A stretch of 64,000 nt of DNA from Rhodocyclus tenuis (GCF_014197755.1 NZ_JACIGE010000001.1:62001-126000), one strand, 5' to 3'; shown: positions 19,978 through 29,575, counted from the first letter of the stretch. Notes: a model not told the origin generated them from the sequence alone. Made by a program: numbers and translations.

Positions 19978-19991
19978 AATATTGCTGTCAT
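19974..19991 (+). promoter_or_regulatory. Pho-box-like site upstream of phoU
   Basis: CTGAAAT and CTGTCAT are separated by four bases (ATTG), giving 12 of 14 matches to the PhoB consensus of two CTGTCAT heptamers at 11-bp spacing. The site overlaps the rpiA stop codon and ends 55 bases before phoU. It suggests phosphate control of phoU independent of rpiA. Confidence 0.55.
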
Positions 19992-20046
19992 CCGGAAACG
20001 GCACACTGGGCGATTAGGCACGCCATCAACCGCGGGAGCAAACAGC

Positions 20047-20751
20047 ATGAATGAACATACCTCGAAGAATTTCGACCTCGAACTCGAAAACCTGCGCACC
20101 CGCGTCCTGCAGATGGGCGGACTGGTCGAGCAGCAGGTGCGGCGCGCGATGGAAGGCCTGCACGAGGGCGACACGGCGCTGCTCGAAGCGGTCATCCGCG
20201 ACGACAATCGCGTGAACCAGATGGAAAACGAGCTCGACCTCGCCTGCAACCAGGTCATCGCCAAGCGCCAGCCGACGGCGATCGACCTGCGCATGATCAT
20301 CACAGTGCTGAAGAGCATCTCCGATCTCGAACGCATCGGCGACAAGGCGCGCAAGATCGCGCGCCTCGGCGTCGTCCTGCACGACCAGCACACCGCCGGC
20401 GCGCCGCAGGTCGAACTGAACCACATCGCCGACCTGGCGCTGTCGATGCTGCGCAGCGCGCTCGACGCCTTTGCCCGGCTCGACGTCAGCGCCGCCGCCG
20501 AAACCCTGCACCTCGACGAGACGGTCAACACCGAATACCAGGCGGTCGTGCGCCAGCTGATCACCTACATGATGGAAGACCCGCGCACGATCTCCAGCGC
20601 GCTCGACATCATGGCCATCGCCAAGGCGATCGAACGCGTCGGCGACCACGCCAAGAACATCTCCGAATACGTGATCTACATGGTCAAGGGCTTCAGCGTG
20701 CGCCATGTCTCGCCGCGCGAGATCGACGAGAAGATCGCTGCCGCCAGCTAG
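20047..20751 (+). CDS. phoU: Phosphate signalling and transport regulator PhoU
   Basis: PhoU keeps the PhoR-PhoB system off when phosphate is plentiful, by linking the Pst transporter to PhoR. The 234-residue all-helical protein shows the two three-helix repeats with their metal-binding acidic motifs (DDNRVNQME and the matching DETVNTEYQ) and DLERIGDKARKIAR/ERVGDHAKNISE. There are no pst genes next to it here; in many genomes phoU ends the pst operon. A bidirectional terminator follows. A Pho-box-like site lies just upstream. Confidence 0.95.
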   Translation: MNEHTSKNFDLELENLRTRVLQMGGLVEQQVRRAMEGLHEGDTALLEAVIRDDNRVNQMENELDLACNQVIAKRQPTAIDLRMIITVLKSISDLERIGDKARKIARLGVVLHDQHTAGAPQVELNHIADLALSMLRSALDAFARLDVSAAAETLHLDETVNTEYQAVVRQLITYMMEDPRTISSALDIMAIAKAIERVGDHAKNISEYVIYMVKGFSVRHVSPREIDEKIAAAS

Positions 20752-20786
20752 GCGAGGTACGCAACAAGTACGCGCAAGCCACAAAA

Positions 20787-20814
20787 GCAAAAAGCCCCTT
20801 TCGGGGCTTTTTGC
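20787..20814. terminator. Bidirectional terminator between phoU and yggX
   Basis: GCAAAAAGCCCC and GGGGCTTTTTGC pair across a TTTC loop. The A/T flanks make a U-run on either strand. It serves convergent phoU and yggX. Confidence 0.9.
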
Positions 20815-20833
20815 TGTGCGGGACACCTCAGGC

Positions 20834-21106
20834 TCAGGGGCGCGGCGGCACGTAACCCTGCACATTGTCGGCGCCGTCGCCGAAGAAGTGCTTTTCGACC
20901 TGCTCGGCGAGGTACTTGCGGTGCGCCGGATCGGCCAGATGCAGACGGTTTTCGTTGATGATCATCGTCTGCTGGCGGATCCATTGCTGCCATGCTTCGT
21001 TCGACACGCTTTCGTAGATACGCCGGCCGAGTTCGCCCGGATAGGGCGGCAGGGCGAGGCCTTCTGCCTCGCGTCCGAGTTTGACGCAGTTGACCATTCT
21101 TGCCAT
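20834..21106 (-). CDS. yggX: Fe(2+)-trafficking / oxidative damage protection protein
   Basis: YggX is a small cytosolic protein that protects Fe-S enzymes from oxidative damage and has been tied to iron traffic. The 90-residue product is full length, with the family start [15 protein letters not shown] and then [12 protein letters not shown] and [17 protein letters not shown]. It follows argA by about 70 bases; a TATAAT in that gap (21148-21153) may give it its own promoter. Confidence 0.93.
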   Translation of the reverse strand: MARMVNCVKLGREAEGLALPPYPGELGRRIYESVSNEAWQQWIRQQTMIINENRLHLADPAHRKYLAEQVEKHFFGDGADNVQGYVPPRP

Positions 21107-21147
21107 GGGTTTCGCTCCGAACTCCGCTAGGGAAAATTTGATCGGCG

Positions 21148-21153
21148 ATTATA
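21148..21153 (-). promoter_or_regulatory. -10 element for yggX
   Basis: Perfect TATAAT on the minus strand, 42 bases before the yggX start. The -35 region would fall at the argA stop codon and is a poor match. Confidence 0.5.
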
Positions 21154-21174
21154 ACGCGAGCGTCCGGCGCGCCG

Positions 21175-22494
21175 TCACAGCGGCTTGATGAACACCTTGG
21201 AGCGCCGCTGCAGGTTGTAGACCAGCCGCTTCTCCGAGGGCAGATCCTCGACCTTGCCCTCGACAAAACCGCGTTCCTTGAACCAGTGCGAGGTGACGGT
21301 GGTAAGCACGAACAGGCTGCTGACGCCGCCGGCGCGGGCGCGCACCTCGATGCGTTTCATCAGCTGCTCGCCATAGCCCCAGCGCCGGTACTTCGGATGC
21401 ACCGCCAGACAGGCCAGTTCGGCCTGCGATTCGCCGTAGGGATAGAGCGCGGCACAACCGACGATCATGCCGTCGTGCTCGATCACCGAGAACTGCGTGA
21501 TTTCGCGCTCGAGCAGTTCGCGCGAACGGCGTACCAGCGTGCCCTCTTCTTCCAGCGGCTCGATCAGTGCGACGAGGCCGCCGATATCGTCGGCGCGCGC
21601 GTCGCGCAATTGTTCGAGCGATTCGCGCGTGATGATGGTGCCGACGCCACCGCGCGAGAACAGTTCGCGCAGCAGGGTACCGTCCTCGTCGTAGCCGATC
21701 AGGTGCACGCGGCCGACGCCGGAACGCGAGGCGCGCACCGCACAGGGCAGATAGCGCTTGAGATCGGGCGACAGCCAGTCGCCGAGGCGGATCAGGCGAT
21801 CGGCGGCGTCAACGGTCAGTTCGTCGAGCAGGCTGCCGTCGATGTCGGTGGCGCCGCAGCTGTCGGTGAGGAAGAGCAGCTTGTCGGCACCGAGCGCGAT
21901 CGCCGCCGACTCGGCGACTTCTTCCATCGCCAGATTGAAGATTTCGCCGGTCGGGCTGACGCCGAGCGAGGAGAGCAGCACGATGTTGCCGAGCGAGAGC
22001 TGCGCGCGGATGCCGTCGGCGTCGATCTTGCGCACATTGCCGGCGTACTGCATGTCGATGCCGTCGAGAACGCCGACCGGCTTGGCGGTGATGAAGTTGC
22101 CGCCGACGACGCGGATCGTGCTGTTGGCCATCGGTGTATCGGGCAGCCCCTGCGACAGCAGCCCCTCGATTTCCAGCGCGACGCTGCCGACGGCGTCGAT
22201 GACGCAGTCGAGCGCGGCGGCATCGGTGACGCGATAGCGGCCGTGATAGAGCGAGGGCAGATCCTTTTCGCGCAGCTCTTCCTCGATCTGCGGTCGCGCG
22301 CCATGCACCAGCACCAGACGGATGCCGAGCGCCGCCAGCAGATTGACGTCGTAGGCGAGCGTGCGCGCCAGCGGTCCGGAAATCGCCTTGCCGCCGAAGG
22401 CAATGAGGAAGGTCTTGCCGCGGAACAGATTGACGTACGGGGCAACCGAACGAAACCAGGCGACGAAGTTGGCGGAGCTCAATTCTTGGGACAT
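21175..22494 (-). CDS. argA: N-acetylglutamate synthase
   Basis: ArgA acetylates glutamate, the committed step of arginine synthesis, and is normally feedback-inhibited by arginine. The 439-residue protein joins an N-terminal amino acid kinase-fold domain (FVAWFRSVAPYVN, KTFLIAFGGKAI, LVLVHGARPQIEE) to a C-terminal GNAT domain. The GNAT acetyl-CoA loop is seen at KYRRWGYGEQLM. ATG 22494 starts the conserved FVAWFRS region closely. It lies 7 bases after the polyphosphate kinase gene, so it shares the rsmE-ppk2-argA transcript. Confidence 0.93.
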   Translation of the reverse strand: MSQELSSANFVAWFRSVAPYVNLFRGKTFLIAFGGKAISGPLARTLAYDVNLLAALGIRLVLVHGARPQIEEELREKDLPSLYHGRYRVTDAAALDCVIDAVGSVALEIEGLLSQGLPDTPMANSTIRVVGGNFITAKPVGVLDGIDMQYAGNVRKIDADGIRAQLSLGNIVLLSSLGVSPTGEIFNLAMEEVAESAAIALGADKLLFLTDSCGATDIDGSLLDELTVDAADRLIRLGDWLSPDLKRYLPCAVRASRSGVGRVHLIGYDEDGTLLRELFSRGGVGTIITRESLEQLRDARADDIGGLVALIEPLEEEGTLVRRSRELLEREITQFSVIEHDGMIVGCAALYPYGESQAELACLAVHPKYRRWGYGEQLMKRIEVRARAGGVSSLFVLTTVTSHWFKERGFVEGKVEDLPSEKRLVYNLQRRSKVFIKPL

Positions 22495-22501
22495 TTCCTG
22501 A

Positions 22502-24100
22502 TTATTCCTTCTCTTTGGCCGGACCTTTGCCCGCAACCTTCGCCGCCACCTTACCCGAATTCTTAGCCGCATCCCTCGCCGAAGACTTGCCCGCTTCCCT
22601 CTCCGAATCCCCGCCTTTGCCGGCCTTGAGCGCGCTTTCCAGCCGCTCGCAAACGGTGCGCAGGATTTTCACGCGGGCGAAACTCTTGTCCTCGGCTTCG
22701 ACCAGCGTCCACGGCGACAGCCCGGTGCTGGTGCGGTCGATCATGTCGCAGACGGCGGTGTGATAGGCGCCGCTCTTTTCGCGGTTGCGCCAGTCTTCGT
22801 CGGTGATCTTGAAGCGCTTGAAACTGATCTTCTCGCGCTCCTTGAAGCGGCGCAGCTGTTCCTTGTCGCTGATCTGCAGCCAGAACTTGATGACGATGGC
22901 GCCGGCTTCCTTGAGCTCATGCTCGAAATCGTTGATCTCGGTGTAGGCGCGCAGCCAGTCGGCCTCGCCGCAAAAACCTTCGACGCGCTCGACCAGCACG
23001 CGGCCGTACCAGGTGCGGTCGAAGATCGCCACCCGCCCGACGCGCGGCATGTGCCGCCAGAAACGCCACAGGTAGGGTTGCGCGCGCTCTTCCTCGGTCG
23101 GCGCCGCCACCGGGATGATCTGGTACTGGCGCGCGTCCATCGCCGCGGTGATGCGGCGGATGGCGCCGCCCTTGCCGGCCGCGTCGGACCCCTCGAAGGC
23201 GATGATCAGCGAGCGTTTGCCGAACTCCGGCTCGCGCACCAGTTCGGCAAGCCGCCCCTGCCACTTGGCGAGTTCGGCTTCGTACTCCTTGTGCTCGAGC
23301 TTCTGCGTCAGATCGAGTGCGGTGAGTACGTCAAGCGTATCGATCTTCGGTGCCAGCGGCGGTGCCACCGGGTAGTTCTGGTCGCGCGGATCGGCCAGAC
23401 GCTTCTGCAGCGCGTCGAGAACGACCTTGCCGACGGTGAGCGAACGATAGCGGTCGTCGGTGCCTTCGACAACGATCCACGGTGCCCACGGCGTGTTGGT
23501 CATGCGCAGCACATGGGCGGCGGCTTCCTGCAGCTTGTCGTAGGTTTTCAGCCGCGCCCAGCTGTCCTTGGTAACGCGCCAGGCGGTGCGCGGATCCTTC
23601 TCCATCGCCTTCAGGCGCGTGCGCTGGCCTTCCTTGGACAGATGGAACCAGAACTTGAGGACCAGCGCGCCTTCATTGACCAGCATTGCTTCGAAGCGGT
23701 TGATCTGGTCCATGCGCTGGTCGAGGTCGCCCTTGCCGAGATGGCCGAGGATGTGGTCGCGGATCGGGTCGGAATACCACGACCCGGCAAACACACCGGC
23801 CCGCCCCTTGGCCGGCAGCGCACGCCAGTAGCGCCACATGTAGGGCCGCTCGCGTTCCTCGTCGCTCGGCGCCGAGAAGGCGAGCGTGGACAGGTAGCGC
23901 GCGTCCATCCACTCGTAGAGCACGTTGATCGTTTCGCCCTTGCCGGCGCCGTCGACGCCGCTGATCAGGATGATCACCGGAAACTTGCCGTTCTCGCGCA
24001 GGTCGAACTGCGCGTCGAGCAGCGCCGCGCGCAGTTTCGGCACCTCCTCGCGAAAAGTAGCCTTGTCGATCTTGTGCCCGAGTTCCGCCGATTCAAACAT
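22502..24100 (-). CDS. Two-domain polyphosphate kinase 2 (polyphosphate:AMP phosphotransferase type)
   Basis: Two tandem PPK2 domains are present in 532 residues, the layout of polyphosphate:AMP phosphotransferases that make ADP from AMP and polyphosphate. P-loops are GVDGAGKGE (about residue 48) and GSDAAGKGG (about 300). The second domain has the intact FDRTWYGR lid/Walker B region. The first has GSWYSDP instead, so only the C-terminal half is likely catalytic, as known for this class. A 45-residue Lys/Ala/Ser/Gly tail with repeated AKxxGK-like units is unusual. The start overlaps rsmE by 8 bases. Confidence 0.88.
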   Translation of the reverse strand: MFESAELGHKIDKATFREEVPKLRAALLDAQFDLRENGKFPVIILISGVDGAGKGETINVLYEWMDARYLSTLAFSAPSDEERERPYMWRYWRALPAKGRAGVFAGSWYSDPIRDHILGHLGKGDLDQRMDQINRFEAMLVNEGALVLKFWFHLSKEGQRTRLKAMEKDPRTAWRVTKDSWARLKTYDKLQEAAAHVLRMTNTPWAPWIVVEGTDDRYRSLTVGKVVLDALQKRLADPRDQNYPVAPPLAPKIDTLDVLTALDLTQKLEHKEYEAELAKWQGRLAELVREPEFGKRSLIIAFEGSDAAGKGGAIRRITAAMDARQYQIIPVAAPTEEERAQPYLWRFWRHMPRVGRVAIFDRTWYGRVLVERVEGFCGEADWLRAYTEINDFEHELKEAGAIVIKFWLQISDKEQLRRFKEREKISFKRFKITDEDWRNREKSGAYHTAVCDMIDRTSTGLSPWTLVEAEDKSFARVKILRTVCERLESALKAGKGGDSEREAGKSSARDAAKNSGKVAAKVAGKGPAKEKE

Positions 24101-24854
24101 GCCCCGCCCCTTCGCTGAAGTCGCCCCACAGACACTGCATCGCGGCCAATGCCGCCAGACTCGCTGTTTCCGTTCGCAGTACGCGCGGACCGAGACGGAC
24201 CGCAACGAAGCCAGCCAGCGCCGCAGCGCGCATTTCTTCGGGTGCCAGACCGCCCTCGGCGCCGATCAGCAGCTCGATGCGCTCACCCGCTGCCGGGCGC
24301 GGCAGCGAAGCCAGCGTCGCTGGCGCCCCCGGCGCCAGCATCAGCCGCAGGGCACCCGCAGCCGGCGGCTGGGCCAGCCAGCGCTCGAGCGCCGCAAGTT
24401 CGGCGACTTCCGGCACGCGGTTGCGACCGCATTGTTCGCAGGCCGACGCGGCAACGCCGCGCCAGTGTTCGACCCGGCGCACGGCGCGCTCGCCGTCGAG
24501 ACGAACGACGCTGCGCCGCGAGAGCACGGGAACGATGCGCGAAACACCCAGCTCGACCGCCTTCTGCACCGTCAGGTCCATCTTGTCGCCGGACTGCAGC
24601 GCCTGCACCAGCGTCACCAGCAACGGCGATTCACGCTCGCGCGCCGAATGCGCCAGCACCTCGACGACAACCTCGCTACGCCCGAGCGCACTGATGCGCG
24701 CATCATGTTCGCCGCCAGCACCGTCGAACAGCGTGATCATGTCGCCGACGCGCAGGCGCAACACGCGTCCGGCATGCCGCGCCGCCGCCTCGGGCAAGAC
24801 CAGCGAAGCGCCGGCGGCCAGCGGCAAGGGGCAATGAAAGCGTGGATAATTCAT
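24093..24854 (-). CDS. rsmE: 16S rRNA (uracil1498-N3)-methyltransferase
   Basis: RsmE methylates U1498 in the decoding region of 16S rRNA using S-adenosylmethionine. The 253-residue SPOUT enzyme has an N-terminal PUA-like part (AARHAGRVLRLRVGD), and the knotted C-terminal part shows QKAVELGV, IGAEGGLAPEE and LGPRVLRTETASLAAL. ATG 24854 (MNYPRF) is the usual family start. It is the first gene of a minus-strand group that continues into ppk2, argA and yggX. Confidence 0.94.
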   Translation of the reverse strand: MNYPRFHCPLPLAAGASLVLPEAAARHAGRVLRLRVGDMITLFDGAGGEHDARISALGRSEVVVEVLAHSARERESPLLVTLVQALQSGDKMDLTVQKAVELGVSRIVPVLSRRSVVRLDGERAVRRVEHWRGVAASACEQCGRNRVPEVAELAALERWLAQPPAAGALRLMLAPGAPATLASLPRPAAGERIELLIGAEGGLAPEEMRAAALAGFVAVRLGPRVLRTETASLAALAAMQCLWGDFSEGAGHV

Positions 24855-25021
24855 CGTACTATTATCAACGATCGACACCGTGGATCATAGGCCGCAAGGC
24901 ACTTTGCCGCGAAATCGGAGGCACCACGGGCGGACGCTTCCTCGCAGCATCCAGTCGCCCGGCCTCGCCAGTACAAGAGCGCAAATCCTGCAAAGAAAAT
25001 TCACAACGGAGACCCTGCATC

Positions 25022-25573
25022 ATGGCGGTTAATACCCCGATCTGCGACTTCGGTTGGCCGGCAGTGGATTTCTGCCTGCCCGACAGCGCCGGCCGCGTGC
25101 ATGCGCTCGCCGACCTGCGCGGGCCGAACGGTCTGCTGCTGATGTTCATCTGCAACCACTGCCCCTACGTCAAGGCAGTGCTCGACCGCATCCTGCGCGA
25201 CGCGCGCCAACTGATCCCGCTGGGTATCGGCGTCGCCGCGATCTGCAGCAACGACGCCAACGACTACCCGGAAGACTCGCTGGAGAACATGCAGCGCCTG
25301 GCGCGCGAACTCGATTTCCCCTTCCCCTACCTGCACGACGCCGATCAGTCGGTAGCGCGCGCCTACGACGCCGTGTGTACGCCCGACTTCTTCGGCTTCA
25401 ACGGCGCGCTGCAGCTGCAATACCGCGGCCGCCTCGATGCCTCGGGCCGCGCGCCGGCGCCGCCCGAGGCCCGACGCGAGCTGTTCGAGGCGATGCGCGG
25501 GATCGCCGCCAGCGGCCGCGGTCCGCGCGAACAGGTCGCGAGCATGGGCTGCTCGATCAAGTGGCGGCAATGA
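25022..25573 (+). CDS. Thioredoxin-fold AhpC/TSA-type protein
   Basis: The 183-residue protein belongs to the cytosolic thioredoxin-family proteins with the motif FICNHCPYVKAV at about residues 41-52, where CNHC replaces the classical CGPC. These are common single genes in proteobacteria and are probably thiol reductases or peroxiredoxin-like. It has no signal peptide. ATG 25022 follows GGAGACC; the longer frame upstream is rejected because it has no ribosome site. A divergent promoter region of about 165 bases lies between it and rsmE. Confidence 0.82.
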   Translation: MAVNTPICDFGWPAVDFCLPDSAGRVHALADLRGPNGLLLMFICNHCPYVKAVLDRILRDARQLIPLGIGVAAICSNDANDYPEDSLENMQRLARELDFPFPYLHDADQSVARAYDAVCTPDFFGFNGALQLQYRGRLDASGRAPAPPEARRELFEAMRGIAASGRGPREQVASMGCSIKWRQ

Positions 25574-25642
25574 GCCGATGAGCGCCCTTGCCCGCCGGCG
25601 CGTGCCGGCAACGCCGGCCTCGCCGTCCTGAGCCGGTCGGCG

Positions 25643-28600
25643 ATGATGCGTCGCCCCCTCGCCGGCCTGGCGCCACTGCTCGGCATCTTTGCCCTGCTCG
25701 CGCTCGGCATCGGCCTGGTCGACTATGACGCCTTCCGTTCGCAGCAGCGCGAAATAGAGTTCCAGGCCGAAAAGCAGCTGGCGACGATCGCCGACCTCAA
25801 GGTGCGGCAGATCAGCCAGTGGCGTGATGAACGGCTCGCCGACGCGCAGCTGATCCGCGACAACCCGCTGGTCGGCGAAGCGATTGCCCGCTGGATCGCG
25901 GGACGACAGAGCGACGAAAAGCACGCGGAAATCAAGGGCTGGCTGAACAGCTATGTACGCCACTTCGACTTCCGCGAAGCGCTGCTGCTGGCGCCCGACG
26001 GACGCATTCTCGCGGCGACCGCCGATGCCTTGCCGGTGTTCACCGACACCATCGCGCACCTGCAGGAAGCGGAGCGACGCGGCGCACCGCTGATGGGCGA
26101 CCTGCAACCGTCGATGGGGATGGAGAGCTATCTCGATCTGGTGATACCGCTGAACGGCCGCGCCAGCACAAAGACGATCGCCTGCCTGGTCTTCCGCATC
26201 GACCCGCAGCGCTTCCTGTTCCCGCTGATGCGGACCTGGCCGACACCGAGCGAATCGGCAGAAACCCTGCTTGTCGAGCGCCGCGACCGCGATTTCATCT
26301 ATCTCAACGAACTGCGGGGCAAGCCCGGCATGACGCTGCGCGCGGTCGGCAACGACGACCTCGCGGCACGCCCTTCGCTCGCCGACGAAGACGGCGCTGC
26401 CAAAGCCAGCATCGACTATCGCGGCGCCAGCGTATTCGCCGCGACGCGGCCGGTGCCCGGCAGCCGCTGGCTGCTGATCGCCAAGATCGATCAGGCCGAG
26501 GTGCTGTCGCCGCTCGACCGGCAGATCTCTTTCATCGGCAGCCTGTCGGCGCTGTTGCTGCTCGGCGCTGGCGCCATGGCCATCTGGTTGTGGCACATCC
26601 AGCGCCGCTCGCTGCACAAACAGCGCAGCGCCGAACAGAACGCCGCACGTGAAATCGGCAAGAGCAACGAGCACCTGCTCGCCGCCCAGCGCATCGCCGG
26701 CATCGGCAGCTGGGAGCGGCCGCTGCCGGGCGAGGCCATGTGGTGGTCAGCCGAAACGGCGCGCCTGCTCGGCTATCCGCCGGATACCGAAGCCTCGCTC
26801 GACATTTACTGCGCGCGCGTCCATCCCGACGACCGCGAAGTGCTACGGTCCAGCCTCAACGCCACCAAGGCCTGCGGCGAACAGCCAAGACTGGCTTTCC
26901 GCCTGCTGCTGCCCTCGGGCGAGGTTCGCCACTGCGAGAACGTCTGCCGCGTCATTGCCGACGAAAACGGCCTGCCGACCGCGCTCATCGGCGCCACGCA
27001 GGACATCAGCGAACGCCGGCGCACCGCCGGACAGCTGGCGGCCGTGCTGCAACAACTGCCACAGGGAATCAGCGTCTTCGACGAACACTTGCAGCTGCAG
27101 CACTGGAACGCCGGGCTGGCCGAAATCCTCGATCTGCCGCCGGATCAGCTCTTCGTCGGCGCCCGTTTCGCCGACCTGATCCGCGCCCCCGCCGAACGCG
27201 GCGAATATGGTCCGGGCGACCCCGACGTGCACGTGCAACAACGCCTTGCGCTCGCCCTGCGCTTCGAAGCGCACCGCTTCGAACGTACGCGCCCGAACGG
27301 CCGCACCTACCTGATCGAAGGCGCGCCCTATCAGGTCGAAGGGCAACTCGCCGGCTTCATCACCACGTACACCGAAATCAGCGAGCGCAAGAACGCCGAG
27401 CTGCAACTGGAGCGGCAGCACGCCATCCTGCGCACGATCATCGACAACATTCCCGGCGGCGTTTCGCTGATGGACGCCGGCCTGAACATCGTCGCCTGCA
27501 ACCGCGAGTTCCGCCGCCTGCTCGACTTCCCCGACACGCTGTTCGACGGGCGCGGCATCGTCTCGCTCGCCGAACTGGCGCGCTTCAACGCCCTCCGCGG
27601 CGAATACGGCCCGGGCGACCCCGAGCAGCTGGCAGCGGCGGTGGTCGAACGCGCGCGTTCGGCCGAGGCTCACCGTTTTGAACGCCGGCGCCCGCAGGGA
27701 ACAACCATCGAGGTGCGCGGCACACCGCTACCCGACGGTGGCTTCGTCACCATCTATACCGACGTCAGCGAGCGCAAGCTCGCCGAAGAACGCCTGCTGC
27801 TCGCGGAAAAGGTGTTCGACAACAGCCCCGACGCCATCGTCATCTGCAATGCCGAAGGCGCCATCCTGTCGACCAACCAGGCTTTCACCCAGATCACCGG
27901 CTACTCCGGCGCCGAGGTGATCGGGCGCTCGCCGCGCTCGCTCGGTGCCGGCGCCGCTGACGAGGACTTTCATCGGCGACTTGAAGAGTCGCTGAACGAG
28001 CGCGGACGCTGGGCCGGCGAGGTATGGGACCGGCGCAAGGACGGCGAAGCGTATCCGGCGTGGATGACGGTCAACGCGGTGATCGACCGCGACAGCGGCC
28101 GGCGCACGCATCTGGTCGGCATCTTCTCGGACATCAGCGAACGCAAGCAGGCGGAAGAGCGCATCCACTATCTCGCGCACCACGACGCGCTCACCGGACT
28201 GCCCAACCGCCTGTCGCTGGAAGCTCGCCTCGAACAGTCGTGCAGCGAATCGCGCCGGCGGCACAGCCACGTCGGCGTGCTGTTCATCGATCTCGACCGT
28301 TTCAAGGTGATCAACGACACGCTCGGTCACCACATCGGCGACCTGCTGCTGATCGAAGTCTCGCGCCGCCTGTCCGGCGCGGTGCGCGAGTCGGACATCG
28401 TCGCCCGCCTCGGCGGTGACGAGTTCATCATCGTGCTGCCCGGACTGAACAGTCCCGACGACGCCGCCAGTGTCGCGCTGAAGATCGTCGCCGCGCTCAA
28501 CGAACCGGTGCTGGCGGGTAGCCATGAACTGCACACCAGTCCGAGCATCGGCATCAGCGTCTGCCCCGACGACGGCGAGGAGCCCGAGCAGATCCTGCGC

Positions 28601-29491
28601 AACGCCGATACCGCGATGTATCACGCCAAGGCACTGGGACGGAACAACTTCCAGTTCTACGCCGAGGAGATGAACCGCAATGCCCACGAGACGCTGGAAC
28701 TGGAACGCCGCCTGCGTCAGGCGCTGACGCGTGCCGAGTTCTCGCTCGACTATCAGCCGGTGCTGAATACGAGCAGCCGTCAGGTCGTCGGCGTCGAAGC
28801 GCTGCTGCGCTGGCGACCCGACGGCGGTGAAGCCGTACCGCCGGCGCGTTTCATCCCGATCGCCGAGGAAACCGGGCTGATCGTGGCGCTCGGCAACTGG
28901 GTGCTGCGTACCGCGACGCGGCAGCTGCGCGAATGGATCGACGCCGGACTGCCACCCGTGCGCGTCGCGGTGAACGTCTCGGCACACCAGCTGCGCCGTA
29001 GCGACTTCAGCGAGCAGGTCGCCGCGGCACTGGCCGATTCCGGCCTGCCGGCGACGCTGCTCGAACTTGAAATCACTGAAAGCGCGGTGATGAAGGAACC
29101 GGAGGCGGCGCGCGTCATCCTCGAACGCCTGCGCAGCATGGGCGTGCGCCTGGCCATCGACGACTTCGGCACCGGCTATTCCTCGCTCGCCTACCTCAAG
29201 CGTTTCCCGATCGACCACCTGAAGATCGACCGCTCCTTCGTCACCGACATCGAGCATGACGCCAACGACGCGGCAATTGCCGTATCGACCATCGCGCTGG
29301 CGCACAGCCTCGGTATCGGCGTCGTCGCCGAAGGCGTCGAAAGCGAAGCACAGTTCGCCCTGCTCGCCGTGCACGACTGCGACGAGGTGCAGGGCTATCT
29401 GTTCAGCCGGCCCCTGCCGGCAGAGGCAGCACTGGCTTTCCTGCGCGCCGCTGCGCGTGGAAGCACAACCGGGGAGACGACGGCGGGGTAA
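25643..29491 (+). CDS. Membrane multi-PAS GGDEF-EAL cyclic-di-GMP protein
   Basis: The protein has 1282 residues. TM1 is at about 7-27, a periplasmic sensor region runs to about 293, and TM2 is at about 296-318. Four PAS-type modules follow (about 340-840), then GGDEF and EAL domains. The cyclase motif GGDEF is intact near residue 923 with an RxxD inhibitory site five residues before it (RESD). The EAL domain keeps EALLRW, EITES, DDFGTGYSSL, KIDRSF and AEGVES, so both activities look possible. PAS modules 2 and 3 share the GEYGPGD motif. It probably integrates an external and a redox/energy signal. ATG 25643 lies 70 bases after the previous gene. Confidence 0.9.
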   Translation: MMRRPLAGLAPLLGIFALLALGIGLVDYDAFRSQQREIEFQAEKQLATIADLKVRQISQWRDERLADAQLIRDNPLVGEAIARWIAGRQSDEKHAEIKGWLNSYVRHFDFREALLLAPDGRILAATADALPVFTDTIAHLQEAERRGAPLMGDLQPSMGMESYLDLVIPLNGRASTKTIACLVFRIDPQRFLFPLMRTWPTPSESAETLLVERRDRDFIYLNELRGKPGMTLRAVGNDDLAARPSLADEDGAAKASIDYRGASVFAATRPVPGSRWLLIAKIDQAEVLSPLDRQISFIGSLSALLLLGAGAMAIWLWHIQRRSLHKQRSAEQNAAREIGKSNEHLLAAQRIAGIGSWERPLPGEAMWWSAETARLLGYPPDTEASLDIYCARVHPDDREVLRSSLNATKACGEQPRLAFRLLLPSGEVRHCENVCRVIADENGLPTALIGATQDISERRRTAGQLAAVLQQLPQGISVFDEHLQLQHWNAGLAEILDLPPDQLFVGARFADLIRAPAERGEYGPGDPDVHVQQRLALALRFEAHRFERTRPNGRTYLIEGAPYQVEGQLAGFITTYTEISERKNAELQLERQHAILRTIIDNIPGGVSLMDAGLNIVACNREFRRLLDFPDTLFDGRGIVSLAELARFNALRGEYGPGDPEQLAAAVVERARSAEAHRFERRRPQGTTIEVRGTPLPDGGFVTIYTDVSERKLAEERLLLAEKVFDNSPDAIVICNAEGAILSTNQAFTQITGYSGAEVIGRSPRSLGAGAADEDFHRRLEESLNERGRWAGEVWDRRKDGEAYPAWMTVNAVIDRDSGRRTHLVGIFSDISERKQAEERIHYLAHHDALTGLPNRLSLEARLEQSCSESRRRHSHVGVLFIDLDRFKVINDTLGHHIGDLLLIEVSRRLSGAVRESDIVARLGGDEFIIVLPGLNSPDDAASVALKIVAALNEPVLAGSHELHTSPSIGISVCPDDGEEPEQILRNADTAMYHAKALGRNNFQFYAEEMNRNAHETLELERRLRQALTRAEFSLDYQPVLNTSSRQVVGVEALLRWRPDGGEAVPPARFIPIAEETGLIVALGNWVLRTATRQLREWIDAGLPPVRVAVNVSAHQLRRSDFSEQVAAALADSGLPATLLELEITESAVMKEPEAARVILERLRSMGVRLAIDDFGTGYSSLAYLKRFPIDHLKIDRSFVTDIEHDANDAAIAVSTIALAHSLGIGVVAEGVESEAQFALLAVHDCDEVQGYLFSRPLPAEAALAFLRAAARGSTTGETTAG

Positions 29492-29575
29492 AATGCGTGC
29501 CAACGACGCCAACTTCGCCAGCACTTGCCCGCCCGGCGTTCCACCACTGACCCGTTCGCTCCCGGAGACCCGCCC

